NCBI GenBank assembly: GCA_964349515.1
Contig: CAYGHG010000001.1
Location: 5,463 to 69,462, forward strand
Reading direction: 5' to 3'
DNA length: 64,000 nucleotides
DNA from: CAYGHG01 sp964349515
Lineage (GTDB): Bacteria; Oederibacteriota; PGYV01; CAYGHG01
Positions 29,778 through 38,175 of this stretch are shown piece after piece; the first letter of the stretch is position 1, and the number at the start of each line of letters is the position of its first letter. Both the position numbers and the translations under genes were made by a program. The notes under the pieces were generated by a model, which saw only the letters and a program-made list of their open reading frames with translations, searched no databases and had not been told where the DNA came from.

Positions 29778-30980
29778 TTATTCTAATATCTCGGAAATAA
29801 CTCCGGAGCCTACTGTCCTTCCGCCTTCGCGGATTGCGAACCTTAATTCTTTTTCTATGGCTATCGGCATTATCAGCTCTATTTCCATGGTTATGTTGTC
29901 GCCGGGCATTACCATCTCAACTCCCGCCGGCATCTTTATCGAGCCGGTTACGTCTGTTGTCCTGAAATAAAACTGCGGCCTGTAGTTGTTAAAGAACGGT
30001 GTGTGCCTTCCGCCCTCTTCTTTTGTCAGTACGTACACACGCCCCATAAACTTCTTATGCGGCTTTATCGAGCCGGGTTTTGCCACTACCTGCCCTCTCA
30101 TGACCGCGTCCTTGTCGATTCCCCTAAGCAGCAGCCCTACGTTGTCTCCCGCCTGCCCTTCGTCCAGCAGTTTCCTGAACATCTCAACACCGGTTACCAC
30201 AGCCTTCTGCGTGTCCTTTAATCCTATTATCTCCACTTCCTCGTTTACCTTTACTTTGCCTCTTTCTATCCTTCCCGTTACCACTGTCCCGCGCCCGGTT
30301 ATTGAGAATACGTCTTCTACGGCAAGCGAGAAAGGTTTGTCTATCTCCCTCTTAGGCTCCGGAACGAAATCGTCTATCGCCTTTACAAGCTCCACTATCG
30401 AATCCCCGCCCGGTCCGCCCGGGTCCTGCAGCCCTTTTAATGCCGAGCCTCTTATAACCGGTGTTTTGTCTCCGGGAAAATCATATTTCTTCAGCAGGTC
30501 CCTTACCTCTTCCTCTACAAGATCCACCATCTCTTTGTCATCCACCATGTCTACCTTATTTAAAAATACCACTATGTGCGGTACGCCTACCTGCCTCGCA
30601 AGCAGTATGTGCTCCCTCGTCTGCGGCATCGGCCCGTCTACTGCCGATACTACCAGTATCGCGCCGTCCATCTGCGCCGCTCCGGTTATCATGTTCTTTA
30701 CATAATCGGCGTGCCCGGGGCAGTCTACATGCGCATAATGCCTCTTGTCCGAAGAGTATTCCACATGCGATGTCGCTATTGTCAATATTTTTGTCGCGTC
30801 GCGCCTTCCCTGTGATTCTGACGCCTTTGCCACCTCATCGTACGGTACATATGTCGCAAGCCCTTTTGCCGCCATTACATTCGTAAGCGCAGCAGTCAGC
30901 GTTGTCTTGCCGTGGTCTACGTGCCCTATCGTTCCTACGTTTACGTGCGGCTTTGTCCTGTCAAACTTTTCCTTTGCCAT
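29778..30980 (-). CDS. tuf: Elongation factor Tu, copy 2
   Basis: Same 400-residue protein as at 14241-15443, including the KILTI switch I. No base difference was noticed on reading, and the constant 15,537-bp offset shows there are no indels. Similarity stops within a few bases of the start and stop codons: the leader here is AGGAGGAATAAA-ATG, different from copy 1. It lies between tRNA-Thr and rpmG, like tufB of E. coli, which is also near a tRNA-Thr and secE. Confidence 0.98.
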   Translation of the reverse strand: MAKEKFDRTKPHVNVGTIGHVDHGKTTLTAALTNVMAAKGLATYVPYDEVAKASESQGRRDATKILTIATSHVEYSSDKRHYAHVDCPGHADYVKNMITGAAQMDGAILVVSAVDGPMPQTREHILLARQVGVPHIVVFLNKVDMVDDKEMVDLVEEEVRDLLKKYDFPGDKTPVIRGSALKGLQDPGGPGGDSIVELVKAIDDFVPEPKREIDKPFSLAVEDVFSITGRGTVVTGRIERGKVKVNEEVEIIGLKDTQKAVVTGVEMFRKLLDEGQAGDNVGLLLRGIDKDAVMRGQVVAKPGSIKPHKKFMGRVYVLTKEEGGRHTPFFNNYRPQFYFRTTDVTGSIKMPAGVEMVMPGDNITMEIELIMPIAIEKELRFAIREGGRTVGSGVISEILE

Positions 30981-31035
30981 TTTATTCCTCCTGAAAAATT
31001 TTTATATTTTCTGAGACCTTTTCGTCTTTGTTCAC

Positions 31036-31112
31036 TGGAGCCCACGAGCAGATTCGAACTGCCGACCTCGTCCTTACCAAGGACGCGCTCTAACCAACTG
31101 AGCTACATGGGC
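31036..31112 (-). tRNA. tRNA-Thr (anticodon GGT)
   Basis: A full cloverleaf on the minus strand: acceptor GCCCATG/CGTGGGC with one G-T pair, D arm AGCTCAGTTGGTTAGAGC, anticodon stem CGTCC/GGACG around TTGGTAA, T arm with GTTCGAATC. The 3' CCA is encoded. It is the first gene of the transcript that continues into tuf copy 2, 55 bp before it. Confidence 0.98.
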
Positions 31113-31131
31113 AAATATAAATATACAAATA

Positions 31132-31170
31132 GCGTAATACTTCCGCAAATATAAATGCGGGGTATTACGC
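31132..31170 (-). promoter_or_regulatory. Leader hairpin upstream of tRNA-Thr
   Basis: An outer stem of 9 bp (GCGTAATAC/GTATTACGC) and an inner stem CCGCA/TGCGG lie 20 bp before the tRNA. There is no T-run after it, so termination is unlikely. Processing of the tRNA-tuf transcript or a leader control element is possible; neither can be decided from sequence. Confidence 0.5.
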
Positions 31171-31225
31171 GCACCTATATTATTACCTACAAAGCCAATG
31201 TTTTTATTAAATTTGTAGAGATTAA

Positions 31226-31254
31226 AATGTAACAAAATTTGTTTTTCCTGTCAA
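31226..31254 (-). promoter_or_regulatory. sigma70-type promoter for tRNA-Thr/tuf/secE/nusG/rpl/rpoBC
   Basis: Perfect -35 TTGACA (31249-31254) and -10 TACATT (31226-31231) with a 17-bp spacer, in the AT-rich gap between the STAS gene and tRNA-Thr. The start point would be about 105 bp before the tRNA. No other strong promoter is seen before rpoC, so it probably serves the whole 12-kb unit. Confidence 0.7.
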
Positions 31255-31313
31255 GGCTTTTTTACTTTTTTTTGATTTTTTGTCCTGCAGGGGGCGGGCG
31301 GGCTCAGAAACTG

Positions 31314-31676
31314 TTACTGCGATGTTTTAAACTTTTCCACGGCCTGCTTTACCGTGTCATAGCTTTCCAGCAGATTGTCAAGTTCCAGAGCATCAAAGAC
31401 AAATCTTATTTCAGGGCGCATGCAGGCAAGTTTTACATCCCCGCCCAGCGCCTTTGCGCTGTTTATGCCCCCCACAAAAACAGCCCAGCCGCTGCTGCTA
31501 ATGTATTCGGTCTCGGTTAAGTCAAATACTATTTTTGAAATCCCCCCCTGAAAAAGCCTGTTAATTATTGAACTTGCATAATCATAGGTTTCAAAATTAA
31601 AGAACCCGGCGCATTTAAGCACCCTTATGCTTTCATCTTCCCTGTCAAACGACTGTAGTATGGTAAGTGTCTGCAA
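31314..31676 (-). CDS. STAS-domain protein, anti-sigma factor antagonist type
   Basis: A 120-residue single STAS domain like SpoIIAA/RsbV, which is controlled by phosphorylation of one Ser and binds an anti-sigma kinase. The core strand-turn KIVFDLTETEYISSSGWAVFV aligns with the phosphorylation site; S61 matches the phosphorylated Ser, and the Asp usually before it is S60. The start is TTG at 31676 after GAGG; it has its own promoter (31700-31729). No kinase or phosphatase partner lies nearby, so its target is unknown. Confidence 0.85.
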   Translation of the reverse strand: MQTLTILQSFDREDESIRVLKCAGFFNFETYDYASSIINRLFQGGISKIVFDLTETEYISSSGWAVFVGGINSAKALGGDVKLACMRPEIRFVFDALELDNLLESYDTVKQAVEKFKTSQ

Positions 31677-31699
31677 TTATCACCCTCAACTTTTCATGA

Positions 31700-31729
31700 A
31701 TTATAACATTACCCGCACCATTTTTTCAA
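31700..31729 (-). promoter_or_regulatory. Promoter for the STAS gene
   Basis: -35 TTGAAA (31724-31729) and -10 TATAAT (31700-31705) with an 18-bp spacer, ending 24 bp before the TTG start. It lies back to back with the foldase promoter at 31741-31769. Confidence 0.65.
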
Positions 31730-31740
31730 ACAAAAAAGCA

Positions 31741-31769
31741 TTGAAAAAAAAGGCCCGATTACCTATAAT
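31741..31769 (+). promoter_or_regulatory. Promoter for the PpiD/SurA-like gene
   Basis: -35 TTGAAA (31741-31746) and -10 TATAAT (31764-31769) with a 17-bp spacer, about 43 bp before the ATG at 31812. It is one of the best consensus matches in the window. Confidence 0.72.
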
Positions 31770-31811
31770 TAACCCTGCGTTTATAAACCGAAAAAAAGAG
31801 GTGGCTTAGAC

Positions 31812-33275
31812 ATGATGCAGGCAATGCGGCGTAACGCCAAGTTTTTCCTTTGGATAGTGCTCGGAGCTTTCATACTCACCATATTTGCGCTTTGGGGTAT
31901 GCAGGGAGCGGTAGGCGGAGGAAGCAACCCTGAAGTAATAGCAAAAATCGGGGATGAAGATATTACCTATACTATGCTTTCAGCAGTCTGGAACAATAAG
32001 CGCGAGGAACTGTACGGCGAAGGCATACAGGTGACCGAAGATCTGGAAAGAATGGAAAAGCGCAAAATACTTGACAGCCTCATAGACCACAGGGTAAGGC
32101 TGAAATACGCCTCCTCACTCGGAATTACCGCAACAGACGAAGAGGTCGGCGCACAAATACGAAGCTACCCTGTTTTTTCAACACAGGAAGGCGGGTTTGA
32201 CAGAAACGCTTACATTAATTTTCTGAGAGCCAACGGTATCAGGCCCTCAGATTTTGAAAATGAACAACGCGAACAGATAATACTCTATAAATTAAGAAAC
32301 CAGCTTATGGCGTCAGTCAAAACCGGCACTGATGAGTTAAGGGAGCTTTATCTTAAAAGAGCCCGCTCTGTCAAAGGCGAGTACGTATACTTTAATTACA
32401 GAGAACACCTTCCTTCTATTAATATAAACGAAGAGAAGATGAAAGATTTTTACGCTATGAACAAAAAAAAATATGAAAAACCCGAACGTGTTAAAGCCTC
32501 TCATATTCTTATAATGGCCGACGCCTCCCCTTCCTCACCGACCGGGCTGACCGATGAGGCGGCAAAAAAACTTGCGGACAGCCTTCTTGAAGACCTCAAA
32601 AAAGGCGCTTCTTTTTCAGAGGCGGCCAAAAAGCACTCGGCAGACCCCGGCTCAAAAGATAAGGGCGGAGAATTGGGCTGGTTCGAGAGGGGTATGATGG
32701 TAAAAGAGTTTGAAGATGCCGCATTTGCCCTGAAGAAAAATACTTTAAGCGGCGCGGTTAAAACCCAGTTTGGATATCACATAATAAAATGCCTCGACAG
32801 GGAAGATGGATTTGAACCCACATACGAAAAAGTCCGCAAAGATATTCTTGAAGAAATGCAGAAAAACGAGGGCGTAGCCGCTATGCTAAAAAAAGCCGTA
32901 GCATTTGAAAACGTTCTAAAGGAAGGCAAAAGCTTTGCGGAAGCGGCTGCCGGTGCCGGAGCAAAAATAAAGCAGACGGCTTTCTTTAAAGAAGATGGTC
33001 TGAAAGAAATCGAATCCGAAAAATTCGCAGACGAAGCTCTGAATCTGAACGCGGGCGGCATCACCCCGGTCATACAAGGAGATAACGGCTATTACATATT
33101 TACCCTCAAAGAAGAAAAACCCGCACAGTATGACAGAAACAGATTTGAAGAACAGAAAGAAAGACTTGTCGATATGCTGAAAACTGCAAAATTCGAATCT
33201 TACCTGGCAGCTCTCACGAAATCATTAAGGAACGGTTATAAAATAGAGGTTTTTGAAGATAACCTGCTGAACTAA
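31812..33275 (+). CDS. Membrane-anchored peptidyl-prolyl isomerase, PpiD/SurA type
   Basis: A foldase for exported proteins, facing the periplasm. It has 487 residues: a short cytosolic start, one membrane segment at about 11-32, a SurA_N-type helical chaperone domain (about 40-200), a parvulin (PpiC) domain at about 226-328 (VKASHILIMAD ... GELGWFERGMMVKEFEDAAF ... FGYHIIKCLDR), and a second degenerate C-terminal part at about 340-480. The AGAGGTGG site lies before ATG 31812; ATG 31815 is equally possible. It is the only well-supported protein gene on the plus strand in this window, and its transcription ends at the terminator at 33274. Confidence 0.93.
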   Translation: MMQAMRRNAKFFLWIVLGAFILTIFALWGMQGAVGGGSNPEVIAKIGDEDITYTMLSAVWNNKREELYGEGIQVTEDLERMEKRKILDSLIDHRVRLKYASSLGITATDEEVGAQIRSYPVFSTQEGGFDRNAYINFLRANGIRPSDFENEQREQIILYKLRNQLMASVKTGTDELRELYLKRARSVKGEYVYFNYREHLPSININEEKMKDFYAMNKKKYEKPERVKASHILIMADASPSSPTGLTDEAAKKLADSLLEDLKKGASFSEAAKKHSADPGSKDKGGELGWFERGMMVKEFEDAAFALKKNTLSGAVKTQFGYHIIKCLDREDGFEPTYEKVRKDILEEMQKNEGVAAMLKKAVAFENVLKEGKSFAEAAAGAGAKIKQTAFFKEDGLKEIESEKFADEALNLNAGGITPVIQGDNGYYIFTLKEEKPAQYDRNRFEEQKERLVDMLKTAKFESYLAALTKSLRNGYKIEVFEDNLLN

Positions 33276-33327
33276 AAAATATAACCCGCAGCCGGCGGTC
33301 TGAGCGGGCTGCGGGTTATATTTTTTT
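33274..33327. terminator. Bidirectional intrinsic terminator
   Basis: A perfect 18-bp stem (33276-33293 with 33307-33324) with an A-run on the left and a T-run on the right. It ends the foldase gene on the plus strand and the 19-kb operon on the minus strand. The maf stop codon at 33316 lies inside the stem. Confidence 0.92.
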
Positions 33328-33894
33328 CCAGTTTTTTATTATTCTCTTCACGAGCGCCATCGGAAAACCCACTACATTATCCCGCGGGCCCTCTATCTTT
33401 TTCACATAAGGGTCCGCCCCCTCCTGTATCGCGTATGCGCCCGCTTTGTCCATGACATTGTTGTTTTTTATGTATTTCAGTATCTCTTCACTGCTTATTT
33501 TCGAAAAATGAACTTTTGTGGTTTCAGATGTGACAAGCGTTTTTCCGGTCTGCGCATCTATAAATGCTACAGATGTAATAACCCTGTGGACCGAACCGCT
33601 TAAAGCTGAAATTATTGTGTACGCGTTTTTTTTTGATGAGGGTTTTCCTATTATCCTGCTTCCCAGTACAACTATGGTATCAGAACCTATAATCAGGCCT
33701 TTGTCAAACCTGCCCCTTACAGACTCGGCTTTTGCAAGTGCAATGGCATTTGCTACGGCATAAGGGTTTTTGCTTTTTACCGATTTCATAATGGCGCCTT
33801 CATCCGCTTTCGGGGAAACACATACGTGAGGGATGCGGTGCTCTTTCATCAGTGCCCTGCGCCTCGGCGAAGTGGAAGCAAGTATTATTTTCAA
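33316..33894 (-). CDS. maf: Maf-family nucleoside triphosphate pyrophosphatase
   Basis: Hydrolyses modified or non-canonical pyrimidine (dTTP/UTP or m7GTP-type) nucleotides, cleaning the nucleotide pool. It has 192 residues. The motif ILASTSPRRRALMKE and the later GLIIGSDTIVVLGSRIIGKP and GDAYAIQ-like KAGAYAIQEGADPYVKKIEG are characteristic. It is the last gene of the long operon, 3 bp after the radical SAM gene, and its stop lies in the terminator. Confidence 0.94.
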   Translation of the reverse strand: MKIILASTSPRRRALMKEHRIPHVCVSPKADEGAIMKSVKSKNPYAVANAIALAKAESVRGRFDKGLIIGSDTIVVLGSRIIGKPSSKKNAYTIISALSGSVHRVITSVAFIDAQTGKTLVTSETTKVHFSKISSEEILKYIKNNNVMDKAGAYAIQEGADPYVKKIEGPRDNVVGFPMALVKRIIKNWKKI

Positions 33895-33897
33895 GTT

Positions 33898-34890
33898 TCA
33901 GAACCTGCCGTAGTTTTTGTGGCTGCATTTAACGCAGGCGCCTTCTTTTATTCCCGAAGCTGATATTTCAGGCCATTTTCTTTTAATTATGACGGCACCG
34001 CAGCCCGCACAAAGAGTATCGTGCACCCCCTCCTCTGCAGGCACGTTTCCCAGGTAAACATGCTTCAAGTGTTTCTTGGCGGCTGCAAAGGCGGTTTTAA
34101 GTGTATCTATGGGCGTCGGGTCTATGTCCATCTTGTACTGCGGAAAATATCTGGATAAATGAAGAGGCACTTCCTCTCCCATGGTGGAAGCGGCCCACTG
34201 CGCTATTTCTTCTGTTTCTTCGGGCTTGTCGTTAAGGGTGGGGATAATTAATGTGGTCAGTTCTACGTGGCACCCTTCCTGATAGGCAATCAACGCGGTT
34301 CTTTTAACAGGAGCAAGCTGGCCTATTGATATTTCCCTGTAGAATTTTTCTCCCGGCGCTTTTATGTCAATATTCATGGCATCAATCAGCGGCAGCATCT
34401 CGCGCAAAGGCTCTTCGGATACAAAACCGTTGGTCACAATCACGTTTGCCAGCCCTTTTTCTTTAGCTATTTTTGCCGTATCATAAACAAACTCATACCA
34501 TATAAAAGGCTCGTTGTATGTATAGGCAATTCCCGCAGCCTTATTGTGAAGCGCTATCTCGACGATATCCGCAGGGTCAAAATTTTCCGAAACCACCTCC
34601 TGCTGGGAGATGTTCCAGTTCTGACAGAAATTGCATTTAAAATTGCAGCCCCAGGTGCCGATAGAAAACAATTCACTTCCCGGCCGGAAATGATAAAGGG
34701 GCTTTTTTTCTATAGGGTCCATTGCGTAAGAGGCCACCTGCCCGTAGTTTTTTGCATATAGCACGCCGTCCGTGTTCTGCCTCGTGAGACAGATGCCGCT
34801 TTTTCTGTTGGGTATAAGGCACCTGTGAGGGCACAATACGCAGCGGGCCTTGTTAACCGGCTCTTTTTTATAAAACTTTGCCTCATACAT
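33898..34890 (-). CDS. amrS: AmrS-like radical SAM enzyme (AmmeMemoRadiSam system)
   Basis: Radical SAM enzyme of the family found with AMMECR1 and Memo proteins; its chemical product is not well established. From the ATG at 34890 (after GAGGGG) it has 330 residues. The cluster-binding CNFKCNFC gives C82, C86, C89. An N-terminal Cys set (C17, C20, C24, C34) and a C-terminal pair of CxxC motifs suggest additional Zn or Fe-S sites. The start overlaps the methyltransferase stop by 8 bp. The usual partners AmrA and AmrB are not in this window. A longer start at 34920 is less likely. Confidence 0.9.
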   Translation of the reverse strand: MYEAKFYKKEPVNKARCVLCPHRCLIPNRKSGICLTRQNTDGVLYAKNYGQVASYAMDPIEKKPLYHFRPGSELFSIGTWGCNFKCNFCQNWNISQQEVVSENFDPADIVEIALHNKAAGIAYTYNEPFIWYEFVYDTAKIAKEKGLANVIVTNGFVSEEPLREMLPLIDAMNIDIKAPGEKFYREISIGQLAPVKRTALIAYQEGCHVELTTLIIPTLNDKPEETEEIAQWAASTMGEEVPLHLSRYFPQYKMDIDPTPIDTLKTAFAAAKKHLKHVYLGNVPAEEGVHDTLCAGCGAVIIKRKWPEISASGIKEGACVKCSHKNYGRF

Positions 34891-35497
34891 CAGCTGCACC
34901 CCTCTTTTCAAATACTGCATAAATATCAGGAGGCTCGTGCGGAATTCCTGTCAGAATTGTTCTTAATGACCTGACCACGGATCTCAAAACCCCTTTTCCA
35001 AAACTGTCGTTATCAAAACCGGATTCTACAGCAGCAAAGCCCGCTTTTGCCGCAATCTTTGAAAGGCTGAGTTCTGTGTAGGGTCTTTTGTGGGTTTCAT
35101 CACCCCAGAAATTTTTCATTGACACCGCTAAGTTTCCCATATTGGGGGTTATTACAACCAGCCTGCCGCCCTCAGAGAGTATCGGCCCGCACATTTTAAA
35201 TACACTCTCAAGTTCTTCGGGCCAGAAGTGCTCCGCTACGTGCCTCATATATATTCCGCCGAAGGTCCTGATTCCGGGATTTTTCAAAAAATTTTCAATT
35301 GTGCTGTTTATGAATGCAGCACTGTTTTTGCCGGCGGGTTCCACTATGTCAACACCTACAGCGTCAAATCCGTTTTCAGCGCACAATTCAAGAAAATCCC
35401 CAGAACCGCTTCCAAGCTCCAGCACTCCTTCCGAAGGCTTAAAAAACGAAAGATATTTTTTCTGTTTTTGCTTATTGTCCAATTTTCGCCCCTTCAA
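34883..35497 (-). CDS. Class I SAM-dependent methyltransferase
   Basis: 204 residues with the SAM-binding glycine motif VLELGSGSGDFLELC and an acidic end of strand 2 in AVGVDIVEP. Relatives often modify polysaccharide or lipid precursors. It overlaps the 3' end of the upstream glycosyltransferase by 26 bp and the downstream radical SAM gene by 8 bp. The substrate cannot be read; the neighbours suggest a glycan. Confidence 0.85.
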   Translation of the reverse strand: MKGRKLDNKQKQKKYLSFFKPSEGVLELGSGSGDFLELCAENGFDAVGVDIVEPAGKNSAAFINSTIENFLKNPGIRTFGGIYMRHVAEHFWPEELESVFKMCGPILSEGGRLVVITPNMGNLAVSMKNFWGDETHKRPYTELSLSKIAAKAGFAAVESGFDNDSFGKGVLRSVVRSLRTILTGIPHEPPDIYAVFEKRGAADV

Positions 35498-36536
35498 GGC
35501 ATTTTAAAAAATTCTTCATCTCAATACCCCAGTTATATTTTTCACTAATAAATTTATAACCTTTTTTCTCCCTTTTATCAAGGTTAATTATCCTCCTGTC
35601 AAGTTCCGCGGCAAAAGCCCGCGTGTCAGGCCTGCACATATAAATGAATTTTCTGAACAACGGTATCTCCCCTACATTGACGGCAACTACGGGCATATTC
35701 ATTGCCAGATACTCGCGAAGTTTCATTGAAGCCCTGTATCTGTTCACCCCGGCATCTGTATAGTAAACAATGCACAAATCGCAGGCCCGCGCTGCTGAGG
35801 CCGCCTGAGGCTGAGTTACCGGCCCTGTAAAAATCACCCTGCCTGACAATCCCGCCCGCGACACTTTTTGTATGTATCCTTTCAGCATCGGGCCCCCTCC
35901 GGCAACTACAAGCACGGCATTTTTTTTCATCTTAGTAAATGCTTCCAGTATTTCATCCAAGTACCCTGCAATGTTTAGATGCGCCATATAAAAAAGAAAG
36001 GGCACAGCCTCATTCTTTCTTTTAAGGGCTATTACGGCATCTTTTTTTACTTGCGGCCTGAAAAAAGATGTATCAACGCACTGCTTAAGCATTAATACTT
36101 TTTTACCCTGTTTATCTGCCGCCGGCTTCAGCCTTTTTAAAAGCAAAGTATTATGTGTGGTAAACATATCAGCCGCTTTGCAGCACGCATTCTGAATCCG
36201 CTCCAGTATGCCGGACAACACTCCGCCCCTGTAACCGTGGTCCAGGTCGTCTATGTCTATTATTATTTTAGCGCCGGAAAATTTCAGAAGGAGTGCGGGT
36301 ATTACGGTATTGGGATAAGGCTTTACGATTATAACAAAATCATAACGCCTGTTCAAAAGCATAAATGCATAATAGAACATTGACAGCAAAAAATCAGCCA
36401 TGAACGGCAATGAGTTAAACGGCGGCTTGACATAATGCGCCTCTGCTCCCGCCTTTAATAAATATTTATATATGTAAAAAGCCCTGAGATTTGAACCGGT
36501 GTTTGCAGCCTGCGACGAAAGCACAAGAACTTTCAC
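35472..36536 (-). CDS. Glycosyltransferase, GT4-like (GT-B fold)
   Basis: A 354-residue protein with the N-terminal MKVLVLSSQAANTGSNLRA and a C-terminal UDP-sugar half (VLVVAGGGPMLKGYIQKVSRAGLSGRVIFTGPV), which is the GT4 pattern. The EX7E-type region near ASMKLREYLAMNMPVVAVNVGE is recognisable. The start overlaps the stop of the GT2 gene by 4 bp. It probably adds a sugar to a surface glycan; the acceptor is unknown. Confidence 0.87.
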   Translation of the reverse strand: MKVLVLSSQAANTGSNLRAFYIYKYLLKAGAEAHYVKPPFNSLPFMADFLLSMFYYAFMLLNRRYDFVIIVKPYPNTVIPALLLKFSGAKIIIDIDDLDHGYRGGVLSGILERIQNACCKAADMFTTHNTLLLKRLKPAADKQGKKVLMLKQCVDTSFFRPQVKKDAVIALKRKNEAVPFLFYMAHLNIAGYLDEILEAFTKMKKNAVLVVAGGGPMLKGYIQKVSRAGLSGRVIFTGPVTQPQAASAARACDLCIVYYTDAGVNRYRASMKLREYLAMNMPVVAVNVGEIPLFRKFIYMCRPDTRAFAAELDRRIINLDKREKKGYKFISEKYNWGIEMKNFLKCLEGAKIGQ

Positions 36537-37471
36537 TCTGACCCGCCTTTTTTAATTACAACATCCTTGTTTATTTTTTTTGAAGAAGCCCCGGGGAAAA
36601 TCAGGCCTGTTATAAAACCTGCGCCGTAATATATGTGAAGCAGCGGAAAAAGCGGCATTGCCCCCGCAAAAAACAGGATGTTTTTCCGCCTAAACGCCGC
36701 TTCCACCGAGAATACTGCAGCCAGCGCGGCGTAAACAATTGCCGGAGCGAATATGAATGGTAAATCTTTAAAAACAGGCGCGGTTAAAAGATATATTAAA
36801 AACAAAGCCGGGACTCCATTGATTATATCGGAAGGCGCGCCCGCGAGCTTAATCTGTTCCGCCCTGCCTCTTCCGTACCTGAAACACTGCTTTAAAAACT
36901 CAAATATATTTTCCCTGTGGCTTCTATCAGCACAAACCTCCGGGTCGTAAATGATTTTCAGCCCTGTTTTTTTCACCCTGTTCAATAATTCATTTTCTTC
37001 ATTAGGATAAAGTTCTTCCCTTAACCCGCCTATATCTTCAAACACTTTTTTTCTTACAAACATATTGCAAAGTATGAGCTCTTTTTCGTCTGATTCCCTG
37101 CGGTTTCCCCTGGCTTCGTAACGAGAGGCGCTTCTGCCTGCGGCAAAAACACTCGAAAAAACAGCCCCGAATAATTTCTGAAGCAGCGAATCTGTTTTAG
37201 GGGTAAGGCACGGCCCCCCTATCACGGCAGTGTCCGCCTCATTTTCAAAAGCTTTGAGAGCTTTGGCTGCCGCGCCGGGGCAGGGCGCGGTATCATCGTC
37301 GGCAAAGTATATTATATCCCCGCAGGCGGAACGGACCCCTTCGTTTCTCTGCGCAGAAGGGTTGCTTCCCTGCGCAAGAATAAGTTCATCTCTCTCAACA
37401 CCTTCAAAATTTCTTCTTACGTTATCATATTGGCTGAGGGATCTCACCGCGACTACTATTGAAAGTTTCAC
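36533..37471 (-). CDS. Glycosyltransferase, GT2 family with membrane C-terminus
   Basis: 312 residues. The N-terminal SIVVAVRSLSQYDNVRRNF and the FADDDTAPCPG acidic (DDD) nucleotide-binding motif mark GT2; a later PNEENELLNRVKKTG resembles the ED acidic region. Two or three hydrophobic segments near the C-terminus (about 220-295) suggest attachment to the membrane. It starts GTG, overlapping the HAD stop by 4 bp. Together with the next two genes it makes a small glycoconjugate module. Confidence 0.87.
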   Translation of the reverse strand: MKLSIVVAVRSLSQYDNVRRNFEGVERDELILAQGSNPSAQRNEGVRSACGDIIYFADDDTAPCPGAAAKALKAFENEADTAVIGGPCLTPKTDSLLQKLFGAVFSSVFAAGRSASRYEARGNRRESDEKELILCNMFVRKKVFEDIGGLREELYPNEENELLNRVKKTGLKIIYDPEVCADRSHRENIFEFLKQCFRYGRGRAEQIKLAGAPSDIINGVPALFLIYLLTAPVFKDLPFIFAPAIVYAALAAVFSVEAAFRRKNILFFAGAMPLFPLLHIYYGAGFITGLIFPGASSKKINKDVVIKKGGSE

Positions 37472-38175
37472 AGGCGCTTTAAAACCTCCTTTAAACTTTT
37501 TATTACAACAACACTTTTTTTCTCCGCCAGATGCGCAAACGAAAACTGCGCGTGCCTCGTCTTTCGCCTTATCCAGAGCGGGGTAATACCCGCTCCCGCC
37601 GCCCCTTCAATATCCGCGATAAAATTATCGCCCACATATATCATCTCTCCCGGTTTGCACCGCGCGTTCCTAACCGCCATACTAAATATCCGCAAATCCG
37701 GTTTTTCTACACCGGCTTCCTCTGACACTATGATATCGCCAACCTCGCCGTGCAGGCCCGTAGCTTTGAGCATTTTACGCAGTTCAGCCGGGGCGTTTGA
37801 AATAATACCGGTTTTAACCCCGGCTTTTTTTAACTGTCTTAAGGTATACAACGCGTCGGAAAACCGCCTGAAGCTGGAACCGCTTTTAAGCCTGTCTTTA
37901 AGCCCTGAAGCGGCGGCGGCGTTTTTTATGCCAAGCATTCCGAATACAATGGATATGTACATTTCCCACTTTTGAGTGTCTTTCATAACGCCTTTTTTTA
38001 CCACCCGCGCCATTTTCAAGGCAGAGGCTGCCAGTGCTTTTTCAACCTCCCTCATAGTGATATTCTTTTTTAATTTTCTTATCCGCCTGTAAGCAAGCAC
38101 TGTCAGGGAGGGGTTTCTGTATATCAGCGTCTCGCCCGCGTCAAAATATACCGCTTTTATTTTAATTTTTTCCAA
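37468..38175 (-). CDS. HAD-superfamily hydrolase
   Basis: 235 residues with motif I FDAGETLI (nucleophile D12, but Gly at the +2 position that is Asp in classical phosphatases), motif II S/T in IISNAPAE, the Lys in GVEKPDLRIF and the acidic VGDNFIADIEGA. The Gly at +2 is found in dehalogenase- and HDHD3-like branches, so its chemistry is uncertain. The TTG start at 38175 overlaps the 3' end of the LOG gene by 19 bp. Confidence 0.88.
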   Translation of the reverse strand: MEKIKIKAVYFDAGETLIYRNPSLTVLAYRRIRKLKKNITMREVEKALAASALKMARVVKKGVMKDTQKWEMYISIVFGMLGIKNAAAASGLKDRLKSGSSFRRFSDALYTLRQLKKAGVKTGIISNAPAELRKMLKATGLHGEVGDIIVSEEAGVEKPDLRIFSMAVRNARCKPGEMIYVGDNFIADIEGAAGAGITPLWIRRKTRHAQFSFAHLAEKKSVVVIKSLKEVLKRL

